From contig CM060990.1 of the NCBI GenBank assembly GCA_030765065.1, forward strand, positions 213,753,290 to 213,817,289: a DNA stretch of 64,000 nt, in the 5' to 3' direction. Made by a program: the position numbers and the translations under genes. Shown piece after piece: positions 46,296 through 57,969 of this stretch (positions are counted from its first letter, which is position 1; every line of letters starts with the position of its first letter). The notes below the pieces were generated by a model. That model was not told the DNA's origin, did no database searches, and was given only the letters and a program-made list of their open reading frames with translations. The DNA comes from Deroplatys truncata. Taxonomy: Eukaryota > Arthropoda > Insecta > Mantodea > Mantidae.

Positions 46296-46891
46296 TTTGT
46301 CAGTGACAATGCAAGATAGCAACTGAATGCAAGAACTGGATACTTCCGGTTATTATCTACTTCTTGCACTCAAAGCAGGCTCAGCTGAAACTTAAAACTC
46401 CATCTAATGAGGAAAGTAGCTGTAGTTTGTTAAAATGCTTATAGTGAGAGATGGAGGGCACATGAGGCTTCAATTTGGCGTAAAAACCTAAACTTCACAA
46501 AAAGTGGTCATTATCTGGTTCTTGCACTCAGGTCTTCTATTGTATTAGAACTTAAAGGAAACAGTGCAACTTTCGACAATCTAATAACGCTTACGAAATT
46601 CACCCTCGTCACAAACCTGGAAATTACTCTTATGGAAGTCTAATTATTTCTGTTTTCCTCCTGTTATGTAAATATTGCTCTAATACTTTGCCTTGGAATC
46701 CTATCGACCATGAATCGAGGTATGCCAATGTTGTATAGTTACCTCCAAGTTAGTACTTAACCATTACCCGAGGTGGCTCGCTAAGAATAACTCCCGGTTA
46801 GCTGTTAACTGAAGGTTGTAATATGAAAATTTACACTGACTCCCAGTTAATTTCTAACCGGAACCTTAACCGGAGATCGTAATACAGACCC

Positions 46892-47640
46892 TTAGTGCTG
46901 TGTGGTAGAGCAGCCGCCAGCCCTTAAAGTGCCAGATATGAGCAGATCGGTTTGAATGTCCACTCCACTTAGTGCCAGAGTTGATCACTTGCAAAAGCTT
47001 TCATGGTAAAACTATTTTTCTGACAACCTATACTGGTGGAATTCACATCCTTGGAAAGATTCAACCTTTTTCCTTCGACTGGTTGGTTTATAACAGTATG
47101 CCTGGGATTCACAATAGTAAACAACCCCTCAGTTTATGATTGTATGATGTGCACTTCATTTGTAAAATGGCAATAATTTTACACAATAATTTTACAGCTG
47201 GTGTTGACGAGAAGCTGTTGCATTATTTCAAGCAATGGTTAATGCAGATGAGCTGATGTCAGATAGTGATAATCGTTCTGATAATGGTGACATTTTACCA
47301 GACATGCCCAGTGGTCCTCCACCACAAAAAAGGAGGCATTTCAGCAACTCACTGGAGATGATGCCGACATCATTATAAAAAATGTAGATTATGTTTAGTT
47401 TTCTGTTCCACTGTAGATTCCCTAAGCAAAGAATGGTGTCTATAAGAAATAGCATCTACACCGCTCTAATTACAGAGGATAGTGCCAGCAGACAAGTCTG
47501 CGGTGTCAGGTTGTTACCTGGAAAAAAAGAGACAGTGCATTGTGTTCCATTCACTGCAACAAAAGTGATAAAGGATTGCACACCAGGTGTACAGCCACTC
47601 ATAAGTGTGCACAATAAGTCTGTGTAAATAATTATGTATT
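46892..47640 (+). pseudogene. piggyBac transposase remnants
   Basis: N-terminal acidic piece (QAMVNADELMSDSDNRSDNG, DMPSGPPPQKRRHF) at about 47228-47345, then a jump to the C-terminal end: RQVCGVR, KKETVHCV and, in a shifted frame, HCNKSDKGLHTRCTATHKCA (47555-47615). The latter are the Cys/His residues of the piggyBac C-terminal zinc-binding domain. The catalytic core is missing. Confidence 0.7.
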
Positions 47641-48749
47641 GATTTTCTGAGCCACTTGAGTGCTATTAATTTGGTTATGTCTCAGTTTTTATTCAACATG
47701 ACTGCAGTTATTCATTCATTAATAATATTATCAGCTATTAGTGCCATTAGTGTTATTTTAATATAACCTGTTTCAGTGGAACATATTACACCTCTTATAA
47801 AATTAACACACATCTATTACTATTATAGATGGATATTATATTACGTGGGCCTTATGCTTGAAAAGTTTCCACCATTGTATTTCTTAAACGTAGCTATTTT
47901 TATACGATTTTTCATAATAGTTACTTCTCGCTTAAAATGCCATGGCAGTTTATGCCAGATAGGTGTGGTGGGCCTCTGTCTTTCTCTAGCTGGTTTGGGA
48001 AAGCCAATCAGATTGCCTCACGGCAGCAAGAGGATTAAATGTGCAGGAAATGGTGGATCAGAAGGTAGGTTTGAGACAAGGTTGCAAATTGCGTCCATTT
48101 TTGTTTAATTTATTCATTGATGATATGATGGAAAGGGATCTAAAGTGTAATTTACACTGTCCACTTGGTATAGGAAAGAATAAAGTACCAGGTTTGCTAT
48201 TTGCTGGTGATTTAATGGTAGCTTGCATTACAGTGATTGGACTGCAACGAACAATAGGTAGATTTTGTGCAGAATGTGGTTTAAGAGTAAATGTTAGGAA
48301 CATGGAAATAATAGTGTTTAGAAACGGGGGTATAAATTAAAGAGATGAGAGACGATATTTGAATGCTGAGCCTTTGGAAGTGGTTAATTAACTTGATTTT
48401 GGGGTGAGGTTATCGAGTGGTGGAATGTGGGAACTACAACGAAAGAATTTTTTTTTAGCGGTTTGAGTGGCGCAAAACTACGGCGGTCATCAGTGCCACC
48501 TTCTGGCTATAAATTTATTCAAGTCAGTACATAAGCAATAAAAACAAAACAAGTACAGGTTAAGCATCTCAGATTACAGAAGTAGAAAGAATAAACAAAA
48601 ATACAAAAGTTACACAAAACAGCTCACAAATTAAAAGATACCAGAACTAATACTCAGCAAACACAAGCACTTGAGTTTGTAATGACACAGTTGGAAAGGC
48701 AGTAACACACCAGAAACTACAAGATTAAATTTTATTTAGGAAACCACTG

Positions 48750-51700
48750 AATTTAATGTAGTGAAAAAGTTTGGCGATGGAGGCAGTCATCCCCTAAAAC
48801 CTCAAACTAGGAGAGAGTCCAACTCATTCGCGAAGGGCGGAATAGAAACAACACTGGGTACGGAAATGCTTCACTGTGAAGGGCATATTGCAGTGGAAAC
48901 AGCGAGGTGGGCATTCACTCCTAAGAAGGTAGCCGTGACTAAAATAACAATGGGCAATACGAAGCCTCGCAAGCACGGTCTCCTCACGACGTGAAAGACA
49001 AGAAGAACAATGCCAAGGAAGCGTTGTAGCCTTGACCTCTCTGAGTCTGGCGGTAGACGTAAGCCACTCTGCATGCCATTGAGAGAGTATCTGTCAGCAC
49101 AAAAAACCCTTCAAATCCATACAGAGGCAGCGGAGAACCCATTCATTGGGGTGTAGAATCGCAGCCTGATCTGCCAGTTCATTTCCTACAATGCCACGAT
49201 GTCCAGGAACCCAGACGAAGACTACCCGAAAGTCATCAAGATTGAGAGTGGGCACAACTGTTCATGGATTTTCTGAACAAGTGGGTGTTGGCTATAGAGA
49301 TCCCATAAACTAAGTAAAACACTGAGGGAATCGGCATAAAGGAAGCTAGAGCGCAGGGAAAAGGAGCAGATGAAAAATGTGGCTTTAAATATAGCATACA
49401 GTTAGGCAGTATAAACAGAAGCGCTAAAGAGTAAACAAGTCTTGCATACAATATGTGAATCAACAACCACAGCGCAGGCTACCCCTTAATCTGTTCGAGA
49501 ACCATCAGTATGTAGAAAATGGTATCCAGGAAAGTTGTGTTTCAAAGCCGCGAAATAGGCTGCATATATAGGAACGGCAGTAGTGTCCTTGGGCAACCGA
49601 GCCAGATCAAGACGATACAGAGGGGTGTGGCATATCCATGGAGGAAAAGCAAGGGAAGGACTACATCCAACTTTGACAGTAAGTCTGAAACCTACACTCC
49701 TCGGGAAGCAGTGCAGACGGACTATTGCGTTAACGATAATCCAGAGCAGCACCAAAGAATGTAGAATAGGCGGGGTGAGAAGGCAGTGCATGCAAAGCGG
49801 AGGCATAATTACAAAGAAGAATATCCGACGTATCCAAAGGGATGGTTCACCAGATTCCACATACAAACTACAGGTGGGACTAGTACGTAAAGCTCCTAGG
49901 GTTAATCTAAGGCCTTGATGGACAGGATCCAATTGATGCAGAATAGATGGCCAAGCAGAAGAATAGACCATAGACCCGTAGTCAAGTTGCGAACGTATCA
50001 AAGCCCGGCAGAGATGCAGCAAGAGGACACGATCGGCATCCCAAGAAGTGCCACTAAGGACACGAAGTAATTGCAGGGAACGAGCACAGCATCCGCGAAT
50101 ATATAAAATATGAGGTTCCCAGCAAAGTTTACGGTAAAAAATGTGACCGCGAAATTTAGCTTCAACAAACGGCAGTTCCACTCCACCAAGAGAGAGATAG
50201 GGAGCAGGAAACTCTTTACGACGCCAAAATTTAAGATAGCGGGTTTTCTCCGCTGAAAATTTAAGCGCATTCTCCAAACTCCTAATGTGTAAAATATCAA
50301 GAATGCACTGAAGGCGTCGTTGGATAAAGCGCATACGCCCAGAACTACAACAAATTGCAAAATCTACAAAGAGAAACAGCGTGATGTTCTTTAAAACGTT
50401 CGACACTATAGGAATAATGGCTATAGAAAACAAAAGAACACTCAACACCGAGCCCTGCGGCACACCGTTCTCCTGTCTTAAGATCAGGTAGAAGGAAGAT
50501 CCCACACGTACTCGAAAAGTACGGGCATCCATAAACTGCTGCTAAAAGACAGGAAGATGACCCCTGAAATTCCAATGGAAGAGCTGGTGGAGGATACGCC
50601 AAGGGGTATTGTAGGCCTTTTCTAAATAAAAAAAAAGACAGCGATCGTCTACTGTCTGCGCAGAAAAGAATTATAAATGTGAGTCGCCAAGGAAACCAAA
50701 TGGCAAAGAGCAGACCGCCGTTTACGAAAACCGCATTGTACAGGAAGAACAGAATATGATTCAAGACACATCAATCGCTTAGCGACCATATGCTCCATTA
50801 CTTTACAAACACAGCTTGATAGAGAAATGGGTCGGTAGCTGGTTGACAACCGTGGGTCTTTTCCACACTTAAGAATAGGAACAATAATGGAATCGAACCA
50901 CTGAGAGGGGAAAGCGCCATGTAGCCAAATATGGTTAAAGGTGTGTAAAAGAAAGAGCTGACTACTTGGAATCAAGTGTTTAAGCATTAGTGCATGAATA
51001 CCATCCGGGCCAGGGGCAGTATCAGGAGTGACCGACAAGGCTAAGTCCAATTCAGCTAATGAGAAGGACAGATTATTATCTTCACGATTCTGAGAGGTGA
51101 AATCAAAACTAGAGGACTCCACCGATCTTTGACAACCAAAAATTGGGGATCATAGTGGGAAGAACTAGAGGCAGAAGCAAAGACTCCACCCAGGGAATTA
51201 GCTATATAATGGGGATCAGTAACAATGTTGCCAGCCACAGATGAGGAAGGTTTACCACAAAGTCATCGGATTTTAACCCACGCCCAGGAGGAAGTGCAGC
51301 GTGACAAAGTGGAGACAAAATGTTCCCAAGAAGACTTCTTACACCACCGAATTATTTTCCGATCCTGAGCATGCAGCTTTTTAAAAGTAATCATGTTCTC
51401 TAGTGTCGGATGACGCTCGAACACCTTCAAGGACTTTCGGCGAGCTCGGAGAGCGGCACTACATTCCTCCAACCACCAATGTACCAAAGTACGTCGTCCA
51501 GTAAACAATATTTGAGGAATGGAAAGCTCAGCACTGTCCAGTATCGTGTCCTGAAGATATTGGACTCATGCACCAATATGAGGAAAGGAGGCAGTGTTAT
51601 CTAGGGCCACAAGTTCAGAATAAAGGGGCAGCATGCCCTACTAAACACCCACTTTGGTGGGCAAGTAGGGCTAACTCTGTGAACCACATGAAGCAAAACA

Positions 51701-52356
51701 GAGTAGTGGTCACTGCTGTATCAGAAACCACAAACCAGCGCAAAGAGGTAGCGAACTGTGGCGAACAGAAGAAAAGATCAAGACAAGAAACAGAGCCAGA
51801 AGAATCACAAACAAACGTGGGAAGCCCAGAACTGAGCGTAACTAAATCGTGGAGATCTGCAATTGCAGCAATCTGGGTACCCCTAGGACACTCACGGACT
51901 GAGCCCCATAAAGGATGATGGGCATTAAAATCACCTAAGATAACAAACGGTTGGGGGAGCTGGGAAAGCAAATCTAGAAAGCCCTCTGCAGCCCCAGAAG
52001 AATTAGGTGGGAGGTACAAAGAGCACAGTGTGAAAGAAAGAGATGGGGTAAGGTAATACGCAGAGCTACCACTTGTAAATCAGTAACTAACCTGGACCGG
52101 AGTGCAGTAAAGGTCCCAACGCACCAAGATACAAGTTCCCCATGGGCATGACCACCATCAGGGACGGGAGATCGTTACGAAAAGCCATATAGTGAAGAAA
52201 GTGCATATGATCTGCAGGGCGGAGTTTAGTCTCCTGAAGGCCCAAAGGCTGATAAGTAGAAAGCAGAAGGTTCAGCTCCTCCTTATGGGAACAGTAACCA
52301 CACACATTCCACTGCAAAAAGGCCATAAGAAATAGAGGAAAGGAAACTAGTAACAA
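48750..52356 (-). pseudogene. LINE ORF2: endonuclease, reverse transcriptase, RNase H
   Basis: Endonuclease: FLQWNVCGYCSHKEELNLLL (N-terminal strand and Asn), LQETKLRP (catalytic Glu), VILGDFNAHHPLWGS (Asp/Asn pair, 51895-51940). Reverse transcriptase: TPDTAPGPDGIHALMLKHL (51010-51070), STSYRPISLSS (50820-50850), VQCGFRKRRSALCHLV (50690-50740), GVPQGSVLSVLLFSIAI (50415-50470); the catalytic FADD box reads LFVDFA (about 50357). RNase H: HTDGSRTD (about 49490), DSLSVLLSLW and VPGHRGIVGNELADQAA (49160-49215). About five frame breaks; inactive. Confidence 0.88.
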
Positions 52357-52491
52357 ACCGGGAAAAAGGGCAAAAACCTTTAAAAGTCAGTCTGCCTTGA
52401 CAGTTCCAAACGATTTCGATACATGTTTGTTTTTGTGTTCATGAACCTTAGATGCAGAGTTCTTCTTTCTGGGGTTTGGCGACAAAGATGG

Positions 52492-54274
52492 TTAAGAAGG
52501 CTTTTGCTTGAAAGATTTATCTGTAGCGCTAACAGCAGTGGTGGACTTCACAGCAGCTTTGGACTTCTTCTGAGTCGGTAATTTAACACTGGTCACCGCA
52601 GATAAAACGTTTACTACAGAAATGTCGGTGGTGGCCTGGGACAGATCCACAGAAGCAGCCGCGCACGACTCATTGGAAAAAGGAGATGGCACAACAGGAG
52701 GTGTGGAAGAAATGTCCCTATCCATACCACTAATAGATGGAGAACGGATGTTCTCAGTGCTGCGAGAGACAGCGGGGAGTGAAGGCACAGCAGAAAGCAC
52801 TGGTGGATGAGAAACATCCATGGTGTCTAAATTTCCAGAATTGCTGGACATCGATGACGGAGTACCGGAGGTGGAACACCGTAAAGCAGTGACAGAAGGA
52901 GCACCCCTAACACACTTCAGAGGTTCCCGCTACAGTAAATGTGGTGAAAAGGCAATTCTCTTGAGGAAGCCAGGAGCAGCATCCTTCAGGTCGGTATCCA
53001 TAGATGGGTCTGCAGGATTATCCTAAGATAAGGAACCAAAGCGATTACCCACTTCAAGTGACGGTTGGAATGTCGAAGGTTCCCGACGCTGATGAACTGG
53101 CGGAGAAGTAAAACGCTGATGGGGAAGTCTTGGAAGATTTCAAAGGAGCGGAAACGGGGGAGGGCTGAAAAGGAAGGAGGGTAAGGATAGAACTGCCATT
53201 ATGGCTAGCTCGCGGAGTACAGGTACAAATGCAGGTACAGTTCAAGTTCGAAGACACAGGAGTAGTACTAGCTGCAGACTGAAGAACCTGACGGAAGCAT
53301 CCGCGAGTTAACCTCGTGGGAAAGAACAAGCGAAGTTTCTCCTTTGCCTCTCGATATCCAAGTTTTTTCTTAACTCTCATTTCTTGTATGGCGTATTCTT
53401 CTTTATACACAGGGCAGCTACGAAAGTATGCAGGATGGGCACCCTCACAATTCACACATTTGAAAATGGGGTTCAAGGAGAACCGTCGTGTCGATTTATT
53501 CCACACCAAGGACATAAAGGCTGCCGCTTACAGGATAATGCTCTATGTCTGATTCCTTGACAGGAGAAACAACATAGAGGGTTGGGAACATATTGACGAA
53601 CACGCAGTATCTCATAGCCAGCCTTAAGTTTGGAAGGAATCTGCCTTAAGGCAAAGGTCAAAAAAGACCATTCTGGTAGCTACCTGTTCTGCACCTTCCC
53701 GCTGCAGGAGCCGTTTAGCTGCACTCACCCCTTGGCTAGAAAGGTAGGCGACTACTTCATCTTCAGAGAGGCCGTCTAAGGCGGAGGAAGTCACAACACC
53801 TCGGCAGACATTCAAGGAAGCAGTGCCTCCAACAGTAACTTCTTGGGTTCCAAAGTGATGTACCTGGAGTAAACTAAGGGAATGTGGATCATCCTTAGTC
53901 AATATCAATAAAGACCCTTTGTGTTGCCGGGTACAGTTCTGAACTGGGCCAGCGATTTTGTCCAAAGTGGTTTGAACCACGAAGGGGTTCAAAGAGCTAA
54001 GCGGTGTTTGGTCTGGTGTAGCGGAGTGCATAATTAAATAACAGTGAGTGTCACACTTTCCTGACGTAGAAACATTTTTTTCTGAGGCAAGTTCAATCAT
54101 ACGTCTCTTTTTAGAGGCTACTAGACGAAAATCTTTAGTAGTGTCCATAGCTCCAGTGAATACCATGCACGGAGAGACGTCACTGGACTCCTCTATCTCC
54201 ATGCCAGGTCGAACCTCGTGGCGGTTCCGAATGGGGTCGACCTGAGATCCCGCGCCACTCCAGATACCCTCCAA
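52492..54274 (-). pseudogene. LINE ORF1 with three CCHC-type zinc knuckles
   Basis: Minus-strand ORF1 of the I/Jockey-type LINE. The N-terminal part (54274-53624, 216 codons) is largely open and contains VQTTLDKIAGPVQNCTRQHK, then SLLILTKDD and LSEDEVVAYLSSQGV, an RNA-recognition-like region typical of these ORF1 proteins. Zinc knuckles follow: PLCCFSCQGIRHRALSCKRQ, PLCPWCGINRHDG (53480-53580) and CVNCEGAHPAYFRSCPVYKE (53400-53465). The last 120 codons are low-complexity Ser/Thr/Val. At least two frame breaks. Confidence 0.82.
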
Positions 54275-54819
54275 GGGAGTGGTAACAGAGCCTTTTTACG
54301 GGCAGGGTAGTTAACCCTAACCCAACCCCCAAAACCCGGAGGACCGTTGGCTCGGGACCCCAAGAGCGCCAATCCCGTACTTATTGAAGTAAGCCCCTGG
54401 GGGAGGGGGCGAAAGAACATTACCACAGGTTTTAGACATGGCTTTAGGTTAAGTTAACTTCTATTATACTGGTAGTTTCTTTACAAGCGAGTGGAGTGGA
54501 GAGGGGCAGTAGTCTGGTGCACTACTGAGTTTGTCTGTGCTGAGTACTGTATACACTATAGGTATAGATGGGCACAGAATTAAGTATACAGTTCTGTACT
54601 AAACATAGGATTTTATTACAAAGTATAAACATGAACAAAATAATAAATCTAATCTGTGGCAGATGAAATAATCAGTTTTATGTATGATTTACATGCATGG
54701 ACAACTATTGCAATGGATTACAATATATTTTCTGAATGTATCAAAAGCAAAATGTCTTCTATTATAACTCAAATTTTATATCTTGAAAAACTGTTTCACA
54801 TCACATGACGTGACTGGTG

Positions 54820-56195
54820 CAAAACGAAACTGACCAATGGCGCACACACATCTATCTGAGAAACACATGTATTTTCATTATTTAAAATGGCATCCTTAAT
54901 ACGGCATATAATTGCATCTCCTGGGTTTTTATCTGAAACACTCTTCAGTTTTTGCTTTGCTATTTCAGCAGCAGAACATTTGTCTACTTATGTAAAATGT
55001 TGTGCCAAATTTTTGACAAGTTTCAAGGACTCTGGCATTGGCATCTGTGACGATTCAAGTTGTTTTATTGTTAAAGGAATATTCTTAAATATACTAACTG
55101 CAAATGTTCATACAGCTGTGGAAATATTTACGATTTTGCAATTTTAATAGCTGAACTTGCTTCATAGTCAAATTTGCTAATCACTTGAACAATCTGGTTG
55201 TAATGCTCAAAGTAGTGCAAAGCGGTCACCAACCAAGAACCCCACTGTGTCACAATAGGTTGAGGTGGCAAAGGAATTCCTGGTGCTAGTCCTTTAAATT
55301 GCCCTAGAAGGTGCCTTTAAATTTTTTTTTATATTTGAGATTAAATCATCTACATCAGAAAAATGTTTCCTAATCTGTTCTGCCACCCGGTGAAGACCAC
55401 GAGATAAACACGCCAGATGTAAAATTCTGGGATAGCATTCCTTAATTCTGGAAGCAGCTTTGACCATATAAGGGGCTGCATCCATCACAAATAGTAATAT
55501 GCTCTCAGTTTTTATACTGTTTGGCCATAGAAGAGACATTGTACTATCAAACAGCTTGTCAATGGAAGAATGGTTAACTTTGTTTAACACCTCAGATGTT
55601 AACAAGAATATTCAGGAAATTAATATCCTATGGCCACATTGACTATAGATCTCCCAGTAGCATTTGTGGTTTCATCTATCAAAATCCACATATTATGATC
55701 TCCCACAGAACATCTAATGTTGTTCAGAGTATCATAACCAGGAAACAAATAATATTTGCATAAAGTGGACTCACAAGGAACTTTCATAGCTGTATATCAT
55801 AACCAGGAGACAAATAATATTTCCATAAAGTGGACTCACAAGGAACTTTCATAGCTGTATATTTATCCAGAAACTTTTTAAAGCAGATTTTGCAACTTAT
55901 TAAATGGGATGTTTGCACTTACCATCATGTCACATAAATCCCTGTAAAATTCGGTTTAGCTACATGAGTTCGTGCTTTCTGATGTGGATAATATATCCTC
56001 ACCCCTCTAGGAAGCAATGTCATATTGTGCGAGCGATTTTTAGATTTACAGTGTCTTGCAATAAAAAACCTTCTCTCCCCTTTGATTTCAATGTGGCATA
56101 CTTTACAAAATATATTTTTCCCTCTTACATCAAAATACTCATGTCCATATTCACTTACAAGTAAGATACTCTTACTGGTTGTTTTCGGCATGTTT
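54820..56195 (-). pseudogene. hAT transposase (CGGBP1-like finger type), decayed
   Basis: Minus strand, in order. Finger: EYGHEYFDVRGKNIFCKVCH and CKSKNRSH (56080-56160). FNKLQN block near 55900. Catalytic start: ILIDETTNATGRSIVNVAIG (55640-55700). DKLFDSTMSLLWPNSIKTES (55510-55570) and FVMDAAPYMVKAASRIKECY (second Asp, 55435-55500) follow, with LHLACLSRGLHRVAEQIRKH next. Then FKGLAPGIPLPPQPIVTQWG (55225-55290) and ALHYFEHYNQIVQV. The tail is incomplete. Four or more breaks. This is a different hAT lineage from the one at 9.9-11.5 kb. The fragment at 60.9-61.3 kb belongs to the same lineage. Confidence 0.85.
55731..55860. repeat. 65-bp tandem duplication inside the hAT pseudogene
   Basis: ATCATAACCAGGA...TAGCTGTAT occurs twice head to tail, 55731-55795 and 55796-55860, with two differences. 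It repeats a coding segment, so it arose after the transposase lost function or killed it. Confidence 0.93.
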
Positions 56196-57479
56196 CGTCA
56201 ACTAACAACGGCCAGACTTCGTAACTTCAGAGCAGGCTGTACATGAACTGATCACTTGCTTAGAGTAAATGACTGGCAATGCTTGGGGAGGGGGAGGTCT
56301 CAGAGAAAACCCTGTGCACACGTAACTCTTTTCCAGTCAAAGTGCAACAAAACAGCAACTGTGTCCGAAGCCTAGTTATCACTAAAGGTAAGATAGCCGG
56401 AGAGCAATTAAAATATGTTTGAATAAGATTCCAAATATGTCAGTAAAGTGGTTAGAGAAATTTTATAAAGCAGCTGTGGAATCAAGAATGTGATATGGAG
56501 AGAAGTGTGGGGTCCTTCAAACAGATGGTTAAAATAGACTTAATTCAGAGAATGTTTTGCAGACAGATATTGGGATTGCCTCAAACTACACCGAAGGGAG
56601 TGGCATTGGCTGAGTTAAGAAAGGTAGGGAGGAAGGTTTGATGATGGAGAGAATTTTAAAACATTGGTACACGATTCTGAAATAAGGGAGTCACAATGTT
56701 CTAAAAGAGTGTACAAAATTCCAAATGGAAGTAATGGGAATTAACAGCTGGATGGGTGAAGTATGGAAAATTTACAAGAAACTGGGATGGGGTAGCCGTG
56801 GAAATTTGGAGATCAAAGAAGAGTAGATTTTGGGGGGAAGTTAGGCAAAGAATTGAAGATATAGATAGGCAAGAGATGTGGGCTAGTTTTATAAAGAGTT
56901 CTTTAAAATTATATAGAATAATTATAAATGATTGGGAGAGGAAGAAATGTGTGGATTGTTGTGATAAATTTGGGAGGGAAGGATCTGCATGGATGCGAAG
57001 AGGAACACCATTTTTAAAGGGTTTGAGAGGAGATAATGGTGAAGGGTGCATCATGTGTGGGAAGCTAGAAGGAATATTTCATTCTTTATTAGAATAAGAT
57101 GGGGTGAAGAGATAGAGGGAGGGTATATGGGAAATAAAATTGGAAAAATTACAGAAAGAAACTTTAGCACTTAAAACGCTAACTGGTATGGGGAAAAACA
57201 GAAATAAAATAATAGGAGAATATTTGGGAAAGGTAAGGAAGAAATGGATGAGAGCAGTTAAAAAGATGAGAGAATTGAGATATACATGGATGTTAGACTT
57301 AATAGATTATAAATTTAGGTTTAGTACTTTAGTTATAATTATAAAAATGTTTCTGTTGTTTTGCTTGCGTTTGTATATTTATGACATTGTATCAAGGGTT
57401 AGAATAAGTATTCAATTCAATTGGGGCTTGCAAAAATGGACTAACCATCAATTTCTTAAAAAATAAGTTACATGCTTCA

Positions 57480-57699
57480 ACCTACTGCAGAAACTTCAAT
57501 GCATCCTCCGAGTTCGGCTAACCTCAAGAAAATCTGTGAGATGAGATATAAAGCTTATAATTTTATGACATTTTATTGAAAACATGCCATTTTGTTTTGT
57601 TATAGCAAAACTGGGCCTACTTGACAATTATACAGGAGGCTGCACAGATGGCATGACTGTAAAATGGCTGTATTGCTACTTTATTCCCGTGTATACTAG
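57480..57699. other. Intronic DNA, nothing assigned
   Basis: No gene or repeat family recognised. Confidence 0.3.
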
Positions 57700-57960
57700 A
57701 ATCCATGGATGATTTGTTTTATTGGCATTTGCAAAGGTTCACTTTTCCTTGTTCTGATAAAATTGTGGTTAGTCCATTTTTTTGAGTACCCATTCAGCTT
57801 ATCTTATATCAGGAAGACGGGGGCAAGAAAGGGATCAATGAAGTTTGCTTATTTTATACCATTTTTTGAGAACCTCCCTGAAGGTAAAGAAGAAATCAAT
57901 TTGTTTTCTGATGGGTTATATTCTCCCATCATTTTATTCCTGTTTTCCTTATAAGAAGCA
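57700..57960 (+). pseudogene. Fragment of the same unclassified transposase family
   Basis: Reads MDDLFYWHLQRF, then in shifted frame ARKGSMKFAYFIPFFENLPE and GKEEINLFSDG. The family recalled for 43520-44350 has (W)HE..A.RGSNEV.S.L..FLE.LPE...L.LFSDxCxGQN, so this is the segment just before the DNCAGQN block. It is isolated and short. Confidence 0.4.
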
Positions 57961-57969
57961 GGTGGTAAC

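Larger units (their letters stand above)
41591..46891 (-). mobile_element. TTA-flanked DNA transposon with spliced, unclassified transposase gene
   Basis: 5.3 kb, flanked by TTA at 41588-41590 and 46892-46894. Ends GGGCTTGTATTATGA and GGGTCTGTATTACGA (12 of 15 match), with further GGTTAAC-like subterminal repeats. It lies eight bases inside the left end of the piggyBac. The minus-strand gene has at least two exons near the right end and decayed parts through to about 43520. The 3-bp TTA duplication recalls PIF/Harbinger, or another 3-bp superfamily such as Zator, but the protein does not look like HARBI1. A pogo-like MITE (44363-45520) interrupts it. Confidence 0.75.
41579..48038 (+). mobile_element. 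piggyBac element inserted in the LINE, with a nested element in its left end
   Basis: TTAA at 41579-41582 and 48035-48038. Termini are CCCTCTTA|GTGCTGTGTGG (interrupted after eight bases by the TTA-flanked element) and, reverse-complemented, TCCTCTTGCTGCCGTGAGG. The piggyBac body proper is about 46892-48034. Coding remnants on the plus strand: an acidic N-terminal part (NADELMSDSDNRSDNGDI, near 47237-47290) and the cysteine-rich C-terminal domain (47470-47625). The core transposase is deleted, so this is an inactive deletion derivative. Confidence 0.85.
48448..54430 (-). mobile_element. Nearly full-length I/Jockey-type LINE with RNase H
   Basis: Minus strand, about 6 kb: ORF1 (54274-about 52490), endonuclease (52356-51615), reverse transcriptase (51122-49900), RNase H (49520-49120), and a 3' end CGCCACTCAAACCGCT followed by an A run (48448-48456). 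RNase H places it in the I-like group. It interrupts LINE copy 3 after piece 2. CGAAAGAA occurs at 48440-48447 and 54410-54417 and may be a target duplication, but the right-hand flank does not continue the host LINE, so this is uncertain. Frameshifts break every domain. Confidence 0.88.
41225..57440 (+). mobile_element. LINE family A, copy 3: one LINE in three pieces spread over 16 kb
   Basis: Piece 1 (41225-41582) carries reverse-transcriptase motifs: NCPGNYRGISLLS (41258-41296), NKRGRVYMFYADFER (41425-41470). Piece 2 (48035-48447) follows directly: QKVGLRQGCKLRPFLFNLFI (48060-48117), then GLLFAGDLMV (catalytic box, degenerate) and FCAECGLRVNV. Piece 3 (56385-57440) continues with SVKWLEKFYKAAVESRM, the C-terminal domain (RIEDIDRQEMWAS) and GCIMCGKLEGIFHSLL. 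The pieces are one ancestral LINE interrupted by piggyBac (41583-48034) and by a LINE plus hAT (48448-about 56384). The empty piggyBac site would read GTGTTAAATGTGCAGG. Confidence 0.85.
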
